From positions 1 through 64,000 of the forward strand of contig NZ_JAKFWS010000031.1 in the NCBI RefSeq assembly GCF_021731785.1: 64,000 nucleotides of DNA, read 5' to 3'. This stretch comes from Methylocystis sp. (GTDB lineage: Bacteria > Pseudomonadota > Alphaproteobacteria > Rhizobiales > Beijerinckiaceae). The notes under the pieces are model-generated. The model ran no database searches. It was given only the letters and a program-made list of their open reading frames with translations, and was not told the origin of the DNA. Positions 27,803 to 37,560 of the stretch are shown here, in pieces; positions within the stretch are counted from its first letter, which is position 1, and every line of letters begins with the position of its first letter. Made by a program: the position numbers and the translations under genes.

Positions 27803-29755
27803 GTAGGGTCGGGGACTGGCGCGCCGGCATTGATCAGCTCGCGACCGAACCACGTTTCCAGCCCCCGCCACGTCGAACGCAGCATGCGGTTTTCCCGCAC
27901 TACGCTCTCCTGTTTGTTTCGCCTCAAGGATTATGGGACCTATCGTGCCGGAGCGACTTTCGAAGCGGGCCTTACAACTCGGTAGCCGTTAAAAAGCTTC
28001 AGAGTTTGGTACAACCAACTCCTAGTCCATCGCGTCCAGCCGAAGCCCTGTCGGTTCTTGGCTCTCATCATGTGGCGCCTGATCTTCTTTTCAACCCAGT
28101 CCTTTACCATTCCGAAGCACTTGCTGGCGTGCCCCACCGCAAAGTAGTTCACCCAACCGCGCAGCACCGGATTGATCAACTTGACGATCCGATCAACCGG
28201 TTGCGATTGGTGGCGGCGGAACACAGCCTTGAGCTTCCGTAGCAGCGCTGTCCGCTTTTTGAGTTTGGGCGTGTAATGAGCACGCCATACACCTCGCAGA
28301 CTGCGCATGCGGCGGAAGTCGAACCCCAGGAAGCCGAAACTTTCGCCTCGGCATAGATCCACGATTCGACTTTTCTCTTCGTTGATTTCGACCTGCAGTT
28401 TGGCGAGCTCTTGCCGCAACCGCTTCTCCACCGCCGCCATCAGCCAGTCATGTCGCGGGTGGGCGTCGACCAAGATCACCAGGTCGTCCGCGAATCTCGC
28501 GTATTCGACAGAGGTGTACTTGCCGTAACGCGTGACCTCTTTCGCGCGCTCCAGCATCTTATCAACCTCCGTGAGGTAGATGTTGCTGAGCAGCGGCGAA
28601 GCGACCCCGCCTTGCGGAACGCCTTGCTTTCCGTTGGATTTGAGCATGACCTTCAGCAGGTGCATCACGTCGTCATCATCCACCCGCTCGGCCACCTTCG
28701 CCAACAACCGATCATGTCGGACATTGTCGAAATAGCTGCGCAGGTCGATATCTATAACGCGTGTTTTCTGCTGAACGATGGCTCGCGCCACACGGTCCAC
28801 CGCTTCGTGAGCTGTCCGGCGGGGACGGTATCCAAACGACCCCGGCTGGAAGTCTGCCTCGAAGATAGGTTCCAATATGAGTTTGAGCGCACCCTGTACC
28901 ACCCGGTCGCGGATCGAGGGAATCGAAAGAACGCGGACCTTGCCGCCATCTTTCGGAATTTCCTGTCTCCGAGCCGGTAACGGCACGTAGGAGCGTTCGA
29001 CCAGTTCGTCCGCTATCTGCGCGAGGAAAGCCTCTACGCCTTGCGCTTCGATGGCCTCGAAGGTCACGCCGTCACTTCCCGGAGCGCCTTCGTTCTCTTT
29101 GGCCAGCGCATACGCCTCGCGTAGCGTTTCCAGTTTGCAGATATGGACATACAGTCCCCAGAACTTCCAGGACGTCTCAGCCTTCGCCTTGACGTATATT
29201 CTCCGCCGCAGGTCTTGCAAATCGATGGACGCCTTTGTCATCTCGTCCTTGCCTTCCTTATGGTCGGAGACTTCACAAACAGCAGGGCCCCTTTGCTCCG
29301 CGGACGTTATTCCGCTTCATCGCTCATACGGACCCATCCGCCACCCTCTCGTCTTCGATCGATTTCCCGGTTGGGCCGGTTATACGATCTACCCTGCTCC
29401 GGTGATTTCGCACCGGGACGAGGAGGGCTTCTCCAGTTGCTCGGCATGTCCTTGCCACCGTGCTGTCGCTTCCACCCCGCCGAAGTAAAGGAGCCGCTTC
29501 GGTCAGATTTCGGCTCCCCATGCTGCCTTCGCCCTACGGTTGCAGGCTCGACCTTCGGGGTTACTCACTTTCGAGGCCACTTTTGCGTTCACTTTCATTA
29601 CGGCCCGGTGACTCGTGATCTCCCCAGGGGAGATCTTGTCGATAGGCTTCAGAGTCTTGGTTTCCCGCCACCCTGCTATCCAAACTACGGGGCTTCTGAC
29701 TCTTACCCCGGCAGGTCTATCTCCTGCTGAACACGCCAGCTTTCGCTGGACACAC
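27803..29755 (-). mobile_element. Inner group II intron, inserted at domain V/VI junction of the outer intron
   Basis: 5' GTGTGTCCAGCG, 3' GACCCTAC; domain V GAGCGTAGTGCGGGAAAACCGCATGCTGCGTTC; excision rejoins CCCGGTT/CTGAGAGAGGCC. Confidence 0.78.
27940..29241 (-). CDS. ltrA: Group II intron reverse transcriptase/maturase (inner intron)
   Basis: GYRPRRTAHEAVD, YARFADDLVILV, QGGVASPLLSNIYL, RGWVNYFAVGHA maturase segment. Confidence 0.95.
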   Translation of the reverse strand: MTKASIDLQDLRRRIYVKAKAETSWKFWGLYVHICKLETLREAYALAKENEGAPGSDGVTFEAIEAQGVEAFLAQIADELVERSYVPLPARRQEIPKDGGKVRVLSIPSIRDRVVQGALKLILEPIFEADFQPGSFGYRPRRTAHEAVDRVARAIVQQKTRVIDIDLRSYFDNVRHDRLLAKVAERVDDDDVMHLLKVMLKSNGKQGVPQGGVASPLLSNIYLTEVDKMLERAKEVTRYGKYTSVEYARFADDLVILVDAHPRHDWLMAAVEKRLRQELAKLQVEINEEKSRIVDLCRGESFGFLGFDFRRMRSLRGVWRAHYTPKLKKRTALLRKLKAVFRRHQSQPVDRIVKLINPVLRGWVNYFAVGHASKCFGMVKDWVEKKIRRHMMRAKNRQGFGWTRWTRSWLYQTLKLFNGYRVVRPASKVAPAR

Positions 29756-29791
29756 AACCGGGCGTGAGGCTCTCGCCTCACCCGGCTCCCA

Positions 29792-31048
29792 TCAAGCGAG
29801 CCCGCCGCTTGCGCCAAGTTGCCAGTGCACAAACAATCTTGGGTTTTCGCGCGCTATCTTCGCGAGGAAAAGGCGCGCGCGTCCCAACCGATGGTGGAAG
29901 CGCTTGAACTTGCGTTTGATCCAGACGGCCAGCGTCTGATCGATATAGCGGACCACCGGATAGAGCGCGGAGCGCGTATATCGCCCGTAGTAAGCGATCC
30001 AGCCCCGAGTCATCGGGTTCAGTTCGCGAGCGACGTCGTCCAACGTCACCTCGGTTCGCTTACGCAATTTCAAGTCGCGGATCGTTGATCGCATCGCGTT
30101 CAGCGCAGGCTTGCTCACCGCCGGCGTAAACCCGCAGAACAGGTTCTGCGAGCGCGGGCCTTTTACGGATCGCGGCCTGAAGCAATATCCGAGAAAGTCG
30201 AACGCGACCGTCTCGTAATCGCCTTTTCGCCGATCGTCCTTGCAATAGACGATCTTGGTCTTCGAGGGATGCAGTTGCAGATGGCACTCCGCCAGTCGAG
30301 ACGCCAGCGCTTCTTTGACGATCCACGCCTCGTTCTCCGTCCGGCAGTGCACCAACCCGTCATCCGCATATCGACACCATCGCAAGTGCGGAAAGGCACG
30401 CGCCATCCAGAGGTCGAACGTGTAATGCATGAAGAGGTTGGCTAGGATCGGGCTCACAACGCCACCTTGCGGTGTGCCGCGTGTTCGCTCGGTCGTCGCA
30501 CCATCCTCTTGCAACATTGGGGCCGCCAGCCATCTTTCGATGTAGAGCAGCGCCCAAGGACACGTAACGTGTTTCCGGACAGCCCGCAGCAGCAACGCGT
30601 GGTCGATGTTGTCGAAGAGACCTTTGATGTCGAACTCCAGAACCCAATCATATTTCCAGCATCGCTCTCGCGTGACCCCAATAGCGTCGAGCGCGGATTT
30701 TCCGGGTCGATAGCCGTAGGAATCTGCCAGAAAGATTTCATCCAGAGCCGGTTCAATCATCTCTTTGACGACAGTCTGCGCCACGCGATCAGCCACGGTG
30801 GGCACTCCAAGGACCCGTTGGCCTCCACTCTTCTTCGGAATGGAGACGGCGCGCACCGGCGGCGGGAAATAGGCGCCCGAGCTCATTCGATTCCAGATCT
30901 TGTAGAGATTGCCCTTCAAGTCCGCTTCGAACTGCTCGATCGTCACTCCGTCGACGCCTGCTGCACCGTCCTTGGATCGCACTTGCAGATATGCTTCGTA
31001 CACTTGTCTCTTGTCGATCTTGAACGGCTTGCTTGGCGGGTTCATCAA
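29792..31048 (-). CDS. ltrA: Group II intron reverse transcriptase/maturase (outer intron)
   Basis: SYGYRPGKSALDAIG, RYADDGLVHC, QGGVVSPILANLFMHY, RGWIAYYGRYTRSAL. Confidence 0.95.
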   Translation of the reverse strand: MMNPPSKPFKIDKRQVYEAYLQVRSKDGAAGVDGVTIEQFEADLKGNLYKIWNRMSSGAYFPPPVRAVSIPKKSGGQRVLGVPTVADRVAQTVVKEMIEPALDEIFLADSYGYRPGKSALDAIGVTRERCWKYDWVLEFDIKGLFDNIDHALLLRAVRKHVTCPWALLYIERWLAAPMLQEDGATTERTRGTPQGGVVSPILANLFMHYTFDLWMARAFPHLRWCRYADDGLVHCRTENEAWIVKEALASRLAECHLQLHPSKTKIVYCKDDRRKGDYETVAFDFLGYCFRPRSVKGPRSQNLFCGFTPAVSKPALNAMRSTIRDLKLRKRTEVTLDDVARELNPMTRGWIAYYGRYTRSALYPVVRYIDQTLAVWIKRKFKRFHHRLGRARLFLAKIARENPRLFVHWQLGASGGLA

Positions 31049-31606
31049 CGTCCTCCTGTCGCCAGTTGCGTTAATGGTCCGCCGGCCTGATCCAACCCCT
31101 TCGCTCCGGCTCCATTACGAGCCCTCATCGCTACTACGAGTTGGTCCGTCCCAGTGCTCCGCTTCGGTACTCTCGCCTCACGGTCTTCTCCGCTTGGGCT
31201 TCTCCCTTTACATCGGAGCGACTGGTTCCTGCAGTTCCGCGGCGACGCCCGCATCCGATTCACGCCCCCTCAACGCCGGTCGTCGCTCGCCCGGTCATCA
31301 GGCATCTGGCGAGCTGATCCCAGAGGGACGACACACCCCTGGTTTTGACGACGCTTTCCACGTAACGACGCTTCATCGGTGGGTTCATTTTCATTCGTCT
31401 CTCGGACGCTTACCTGCTCGAGGTGTTCCTCGAACTTTGTCTCCAACGCTCACGACCGCGCCTCTTGAACGCAGCCGCTTGGAGTGGTTTGAGACCTGCT
31501 CCTGAAAGCCGATCCCGAGGGGCCAACCCTCATCGTCGCCGCAGCTTGTGCGCACAGAAATCTCAGACCATTGCGATCATCCTTCCTGTGCGCCTCTGCA
31601 GCACAC

Positions 31607-32396
31607 TATCGTCGCCATGCAGGCGTTCGGCCGCCATGACGTGAGTTTCTAGAAGGCGAAGGAGCGGATCGAGCGCCGTGCAGACCGAGCCCACCGCGTC
31701 GGCCATGGTCGACAGCGCGATCGGCACGCCTTCCAGCGCGTAGCGCTCGGCCTGACGGTTCAAAGGCTGGTGCTGACCGAACTTCTCGAACACAATCATC
31801 GCTAGGAGGCTCGCCCCCGCCCATCCTCGCGCGATAACATGGAACGGCGCTGGCGATTGGCTGATCTTCTCGCAATCCCGGCAGGTGAACTTCTCCCGAA
31901 CCGTTTCGATCACCTTCCACTGACGGAGCGTCGTTTCCAATGTGCGCGTCACATCCTCGCCAAGCTTACGCAGGCGAGCGCTCCCGCAGCATTCGCATGC
32001 CGTCGGCGGGTCGATCACCACGCGCTCACGAGGAAGGTGGTCGGGGAACGTATTGCGTTCGGGACGTTTGCGCGTAAATCCGGCGACCGTCGTCGTCATG
32101 GCGACAGCCTTTTCGGCCGCGATCTCGTCTTCCGTCGCGCCGGTTTCCAGCTCTTCGAAGGTGAGCGCTAGTTGATCGATCAGCCGCGCCGAGCGCTCCG
32201 ACCGCTGCCCGTAGACCTGACGCTCGAGTTTCGCGATCCGAAGCTTCTGCTGTGCGATCAGAGCCATATCTTCCGACGCTTTCGCGCGGGCGACCGCCAG
32301 TTCCGCGGCAACTTCCAGGCCATTGGTCTGCGCAACGGCCAGCGCCGCTTTCAGGGCGGCGTTTTCTTGGGCGAGAGCGGCGCGAGCGGCATCCAT
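31607..32396 (-). CDS. tnpC: IS66 TnpC transposase, N-terminal exon
   Basis: RIAKLERQVYGQRSERSARLIDQLAL...ACECCGSARLRKLGEDVTRTLE...ETHVMAAERLHGDD; interrupted by intron. Confidence 0.92.
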
Positions 32397-32480
32397 GCGA
32401 CGAAGTGAATCATAACTTGCGTGATTTGAGGCGCCCAAAAATGCACGCAACCGCAATTTTTTCGACCCGATCCGCGCACG

Positions 32481-32828
32481 CTACCCGGCGCTCTTAGGCC
32501 GCCATGTCAGTTGCGGATTTCGCCAATCGATTCCTTCGAGCATGTACGCCATCTGCGCCGCCGAGATCGATACCGCGCCGTCTGACGCCGACGGCCATAT
32601 GAACTTTCCGCGATCCAGTCGTTTGGCGTAAAGCGATAGCCCGATGCCGTCGTGCCAGAGGATCTTGGCGAGATCGCCGCGGCGGCCTCGGAAAATATAA
32701 AGATCGCCGGCATGCGGATCGCGCTTCAGACATTCCTGGACCTGCAGCGCCAGACCCTGCATGCCGCGCCGCATGTCCGTATGACCAGTCGCAATCCACA
32801 CCCTGACGCCGCTCGGAATCGGAATCAT
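32481..32828 (-). CDS. tnpB: IS66 TnpB
   Basis: RVWIATGHTDMRRGMQGLALQVQECLKRDPHAGDLYIFRGRRGDLAKILWHDGIGLSLYAKRLDRGKFIWP. Confidence 0.95.
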   Translation of the reverse strand: MIPIPSGVRVWIATGHTDMRRGMQGLALQVQECLKRDPHAGDLYIFRGRRGDLAKILWHDGIGLSLYAKRLDRGKFIWPSASDGAVSISAAQMAYMLEGIDWRNPQLTWRPKSAG

Positions 32829-33205
32829 CGCCGCGACAGCGCCTTCAATACGCGCGACAACGCCGCCGTCTCGACATCAGCCCAGACGAGGATCCGGTCG
32901 CCCTCCGAAAGAACGATTTCCATCTGGCCGCGCGATCCCGAAGTGGAACCTTCTGCGGTGGTGTCCGACGCGATCGTCACCGGCAGTATTGGCGTGAGAT
33001 TCTTCGGCGCGGCAGGGTCGACGTCGAACTCTCGGCGCCAGGTGAAAAGCTGATTGGCGTTGAGTTCGTGCCGCCGCGCCACCTCGGCAATCGACGCGCC
33101 TTCTTCGAGGCTCTCATCGACGATCCGGCGCTTCTCGTCCCGGTTCCAGGACCGACGTTTGCGCCTGATCGGCGCCAACTCGCCGTCTTTGCCCACCGAT
33201 ATCAA
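32825..33205 (-). CDS. tnpA: IS66 TnpA
   Basis: RRSWNRDEKRRIVDESLEEGASIAEVARRHELNANQLFTWRREF. Confidence 0.95.
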   Translation of the reverse strand: MISVGKDGELAPIRRKRRSWNRDEKRRIVDESLEEGASIAEVARRHELNANQLFTWRREFDVDPAAPKNLTPILPVTIASDTTAEGSTSGSRGQMEIVLSEGDRILVWADVETAALSRVLKALSRR

Positions 33206-33232
33206 CGATAGTGTCCATTTGTCTTAAGTGGA

Positions 33233-33592
33233 CACGATCATCGAGCCACTCTTCAGACAGCTATCTCCAATATCGAGTTCAAAACCAGGCGGCCGCCGGC
33301 GAAGGGATACGAATGAAGTGGGGCAGGCGATTTTCTATGAGATGTTTGGCGATCCAATATCTAATCCCCATGGTTACAAGACTGAAGAGCTTGGCTCTGT
33401 TTCTGACGTAAGGGACGGGACCCATGATTCCCCCAAATACGTCGAGGAGGCGTATCCACTTCTGACCTCGAAAAACTTCACTTCTGGAAAGATAGTACTC
33501 CAAGGTGCAAATCAAATATCCAAGCGAGATTATGCCAACATCAACAAGAGGTCGAAGGTCGACATAGGCGATATTGTTATGCCAATGATTGG
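33233..33592 (+). pseudogene. Type I R-M specificity subunit (HsdS) fragment
   Basis: IFYEMFGDPISNPHGYKTEELGSVSDVRDGTHDSPKYVEEAYPLLTSKNFTSGKIVLQGANQISKRDYANINKRSKVDIGDIVMPMIG; then runs into antisense AIPR gene. Confidence 0.65.
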
Positions 33593-34429
33593 CGCGTCGC
33601 CATCTAACGTCATCTTGTTGGACAGCGCCGTCACGCCGTTGTGGAAGAAGAAGAAATCGCTCCGCTTGTCGCCCAAGATTGTGCTACGAATGCCCTTGTT
33701 GACAACATTGCTTGTGCCAAGGCTTTGGCGCACGTTCTTTTGGAACAGCGTGCCATCCTTGATGCCCGGCAGCTTCACGCACTCCTTCAAAGGTAGTGCG
33801 GCAATTAGCACGGGCGTTCCCGCGACTTCGTGGTACATGTGCTTCACGCCCGCCAGCGGAAGTTTGTAGTTGATGCTGGGGTTGTCCGCTTCGATCGCGT
33901 AGTCGTAGCGCCGCCTCAGTTCGTCCGCGTCGATGACATGAATGGTGGCGTCGAACGCTTCATTTTCATTCAGCTTCGCTAATTCCTCTTGAAACGTCTG
34001 AAGATCATGCTGCGCCGCTTCGCTCAGCGTGCCTATCGTAATCAGTTCGAACGACACTTCGTAGTCTTCTTCCAGAGCGGCCGCCAATTCTGGAAGCTTG
34101 CGGGCAAGTTTCTGGTTTGCGACGTTCTGGAGCCGGGCGAGATCTTTGATTTGCACCCATGACGAGAAGACTTCGCGCAAGGGTTCTGCATCGAGCGTGC
34201 CGCTCTGAATGAACTTGCCTTGCACGATGCTAACCAAGGACTTGTCGTCGTCCACGATAAGCGCATCAATCTGCTTGTCGTCGGCACCGTCGGTAATGTC
34301 GTCGCGGGGTTCGTTCATGTCACGGAACAGGATGTTCCGAAGGTACCAAGCGACAAAGCGCTGCCCGTCATTGGGGAATCTTTGCTGAAAGTAGTCGGTC
34401 GCGATCTGCTTTTGAATAGGGTCATACAT
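33530..34429 (-). CDS. AIPR (abortive infection phage resistance) family protein, C-terminally truncated
   Basis: MYDPIQKQIATDYFQQRFPN...LFQKNVRQSLGTSNVVNKGIRSTILGDKRSDFFFFHNGVTALSNKMTLDG; normal C-terminus lost at junction with HsdS fragment. Confidence 0.8.
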   Translation of the reverse strand: MYDPIQKQIATDYFQQRFPNDGQRFVAWYLRNILFRDMNEPRDDITDGADDKQIDALIVDDDKSLVSIVQGKFIQSGTLDAEPLREVFSSWVQIKDLARLQNVANQKLARKLPELAAALEEDYEVSFELITIGTLSEAAQHDLQTFQEELAKLNENEAFDATIHVIDADELRRRYDYAIEADNPSINYKLPLAGVKHMYHEVAGTPVLIAALPLKECVKLPGIKDGTLFQKNVRQSLGTSNVVNKGIRSTILGDKRSDFFFFHNGVTALSNKMTLDGDAPIIGITISPMSTFDLLLMLA

Positions 34430-34539
34430 GGCAAGGCCCCATAGCGGAGGTGGTTGGAACTTGGTTGGCTTAGTCCCCGGGTTGCTGAACCCAAATGATT
34501 CCAGCTGGAGCGCACGCAGGTCATCGATCTCGACGCAAA

Positions 34540-37500
34540 TTATGTCGCTGGCGGCGCTGGATTCTGCGCCCGCTTTGCAGCGTCGAATAGCCGTTCTTGC
34601 AGCCACGTCTTGAAAGCCTTGTCCGTATTGTAGAGCGCATAGAGGTCGGTGTGATCGGCCAGGCTGCCCAGCAATTCGTCATCGACCGCCCGGTCGTGTT
34701 CGATCCGTGCGTTCTGACTGTCGCTGTTCCGCAGCGCGTTCTGCACCCGGCCGTTTGCGCCAATCTTCTCCGGCAACTCCTCGAACAGGAACCGGGTGAC
34801 ACGATCCTGGTCGCGAAATTCCGTGGCGCCGAAGCGTTCATTGAAGTCACGGATCACACTGCTGAGTTGGTCGACATCCGGCTCCGGACGGCCTCCCGCC
34901 GCGCCCGTGGGAACCGGCTCGATCTCCGCATCGGCGTCCGCCAAGGCAATCTCCATGGCCGCCTCGACCTCCACGCGGTAGCTGTCCATGTCGATGGTTT
35001 CGAGCACGTCGACGGGCGTTTCGTCGCTCGTGGGACTGGGCAACTTCGGGATCAGCAAGGTGAGGAAAGTCGACAACTTCTCCCACTCCGGCACCGCATA
35101 TCGCAGAATCGCGCCGAGGAACGCATAGGTGCGAACGAACGCCTTGGCCGCACCCTTGAACGCAATCTGATCGTCTTCCGGGAGTTGTTCGTACTGCGCC
35201 GAACATGCATCCAGGATGGGGTCGATCTGGTCGCGCGGCGCCACTTGCAGGAACAGCGAGACGACGCTCTCGACGTCGCTCCCAGCGTAAACACCCGCCG
35301 CGTCGAGCGCACGTTTGAGGTCGTGGAGCTTGTTGGGATCGGTCTCGCCGGACAGGATTGTCGTGCGGTAAAAGTCGGAAAACGCAGCTTCGATGACAGC
35401 CGGGTCGTTGCGGAAATCCAGCACGATTGGCTCGGTTTTCCCCGGCCGGGCGCGGTTGAGACGTGACAAAGCCTGCACCGCCTTAACGCCGGCAAGCGTC
35501 TTGTCGAGGTACATTGCGAACAGTTTGGGCTGATCAAACCCGGTCAGATATTTGTCCGCGACGACGAGGAAACGGTAAGGGTCAGCGTCGAACTTATCCT
35601 CCAGTTCGCTGCTCGGAAATCCGTTGAACGACGCCTCCGTGCGCTGCTCGCCCGCGTCGTCGACGGTACCCGAAAACGCGATGATCGCCTTGTAGGGCGA
35701 GCCTCGCTTGACGAGGGCTGCGTTGATCGCGCGCCAATAGTCGATCGCCCGCTCGATGCCGTCGGCAGCCATGATCGCGCGTGCTTCGCCGCCGACCTTG
35801 CGCCGGGCAATCACCTGATCGAGGAAATGATCGACCACGATTCCAGCCTTGGTGGCGATCGCGTGGTCATGCCCTTCGACATAGTGGCGCAGGGTTTTCA
35901 ACGTGCGGGACACATCGACTTCTGGGTCATCAGCCGCCGTCTTCGCGAGCCGATAGTAACTGGAAACCGGCGTGTAGTGCGCCAGCACGTCGAGGATGAA
36001 ACCCTCCTCGATTGCCTGCTTCATGGAATAGAGGTGGAACGGCCGGTGCTTCACCACGCCGTCTTCCTCATAGCGCTCGCCAAACAACTCCAGGGTCTTG
36101 TTTTTCGGTGTCGCGGTGAAGGCGAAGTAGCTGGCGTTGTCCAGCATTCGGCGGCCCTCGATGATGGCGAGGATGCGATCCTCGGTCGTCATCTCGTCGT
36201 CCGCCACGCTGCCGCCGAGCGCCGTGTTCAGCGCCCCGGCCGCACGACCGCCCTGGCTGGAATGCGCCTCGTCGATCACGATGGCAAAGCGGCGACCGCG
36301 ATGCGTGCTGCCGATATCGTCCAGGATGAAGGGAAACTTCTGAACGGTCGTGACGACGATTTTCTTGCCGCTTTCGATGAAGGTGCGCAGGTCGCCGGAA
36401 CGCTCGGCATGGCCCATGAGGCGCGCGGTCTGGGCGAACCCGCCGATCGTGTCCTTCAGGTTTTTGTCGAGTACATGGCGGTCCGTCACCACGATGACGG
36501 TATCGAAAGCCGACGCGCCCGCGCGCTCCAGTCCGACGAGCTTGTGCACCGTCCAAGCGATAGAATTGGATTTACCCGAGCCGGCGGAATGCTGGATCAG
36601 ATATCGCTTGCCCGCACCCCGCTCGGCGGCGTTGGCGCAGAGCGACCGCACGACGTCGAGTTGATGGTAACGGGGAAAGATCGGCTTGCGCGCAGTGATC
36701 CGGCCGCGTGCGTCGCGTTCCTCGATTATGCCGGCGAAATTCTCGATGATGTCAGCCAAGCTGCGTTTCGCAAGCACCTGTCGCCACAGATAGTCGGTCT
36801 TGATGCCGCCGGGATTGGGAGGGTTACCCGCGCCGTCGTTCCAGCCGCGATTAAACGGCAGGAACCAGCTTTTCTGGCCCGCAAGCTGACTGCACATCCG
36901 CACCTCACGGTCATCGACCGCGAAATGGACGGCGCAGCGACCGGAGCGAAAAATTAGTTCTCGTGGGTCGCGGTCGGTCTTGTATTGCTCCTCGGCATGG
37001 GCCGCCGTCTGACCGGTCAGGCTGTTCTTCAGCTCGAAAGTGGCGAGAGGCACGCCATTGATGAACAGGCCGAGGTCGAGCGCGCGTCGGGCGGTATCGA
37101 GCGAATAGCCGAGTTGCCGGGTGACGGAGAAGCGATTGGCGGCGAAGCGAGTCGCCGCCGCCGTGTTGCCCGGTGACGGGAGAGGAAAATACAGCTTCAC
37201 CTCATGCGGGCCGTGACGGACACCGGAGCGCAACACGTCGATCACGCCGCGCGAAGTGATCTCGTCGCGCACCCGGGCCAGGAAGGCGCGGCGCACCGGC
37301 GTGTCGGTGTCGATCGACAACGTGCCGACTAGGTCGGGTTGAGTCGCGTGCAGGAACGATGCAAACTGGACGAGGTCGAGCGAGTGAACCCGGTCATAGT
37401 CTTCTCGGTGGCCCTCGATATAGTCATCAGGACCGGCGACGGGCGCGGCCTCCTCGGAGTGGCCCGGCGTTGGGAGCACGCGCGCAGGCGTTGTGCCGGT

Positions 37501-37560
37501 TAGTGCCGCGACGATGAATGTTTCCAGCCCGCCTTCGCTGATGTCAGTCGACCTGCTCAA
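34540..37560 (-). CDS. hsdR: Type I restriction enzyme R subunit HsdR
   Basis: STDISEGGLETFIV, FELKNSLTGQTAAHAEEQYKTDRDPRELIF, YLIQHSAGSGKSNSIAW, VIDEAHSSQGG; TTG start overlapping hsdS stop. Confidence 0.94.
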   Translation of the reverse strand: MSRSTDISEGGLETFIVAALTGTTPARVLPTPGHSEEAAPVAGPDDYIEGHREDYDRVHSLDLVQFASFLHATQPDLVGTLSIDTDTPVRRAFLARVRDEITSRGVIDVLRSGVRHGPHEVKLYFPLPSPGNTAAATRFAANRFSVTRQLGYSLDTARRALDLGLFINGVPLATFELKNSLTGQTAAHAEEQYKTDRDPRELIFRSGRCAVHFAVDDREVRMCSQLAGQKSWFLPFNRGWNDGAGNPPNPGGIKTDYLWRQVLAKRSLADIIENFAGIIEERDARGRITARKPIFPRYHQLDVVRSLCANAAERGAGKRYLIQHSAGSGKSNSIAWTVHKLVGLERAGASAFDTVIVVTDRHVLDKNLKDTIGGFAQTARLMGHAERSGDLRTFIESGKKIVVTTVQKFPFILDDIGSTHRGRRFAIVIDEAHSSQGGRAAGALNTALGGSVADDEMTTEDRILAIIEGRRMLDNASYFAFTATPKNKTLELFGERYEEDGVVKHRPFHLYSMKQAIEEGFILDVLAHYTPVSSYYRLAKTAADDPEVDVSRTLKTLRHYVEGHDHAIATKAGIVVDHFLDQVIARRKVGGEARAIMAADGIERAIDYWRAINAALVKRGSPYKAIIAFSGTVDDAGEQRTEASFNGFPSSELEDKFDADPYRFLVVADKYLTGFDQPKLFAMYLDKTLAGVKAVQALSRLNRARPGKTEPIVLDFRNDPAVIEAAFSDFYRTTILSGETDPNKLHDLKRALDAAGVYAGSDVESVVSLFLQVAPRDQIDPILDACSAQYEQLPEDDQIAFKGAAKAFVRTYAFLGAILRYAVPEWEKLSTFLTLLIPKLPSPTSDETPVDVLETIDMDSYRVEVEAAMEIALADADAEIEPVPTGAAGGRPEPDVDQLSSVIRDFNERFGATEFRDQDRVTRFLFEELPEKIGANGRVQNALRNSDSQNARIEHDRAVDDELLGSLADHTDLYALYNTDKAFKTWLQERLFDAAKRAQNPAPPAT

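Larger units (their letters stand above)
27762..31606 (-). mobile_element. Outer group II intron of a twintron, inserted in IS66 tnpC
   Basis: 5' end GTGTGCTGCAGAGG at 31606; removal restores CATGGCGACGATA/CGACCGTGCCG = HGDDTTVPVLA; domain V GAGCCGGGTGAGGCGAGAGCCTCACGCCCGGTT; domain VI GGCCGGGGGTGAAAGTCCCTCGGCC on the far side of the inner intron. 3' end approximate. Confidence 0.75.

Noticed and set aside
34597-36957. Plus-strand ORFs (289 and 376 aa) inside hsdR
   Set aside because: Antisense to a clearly conserved HsdR frame; no domain signal.
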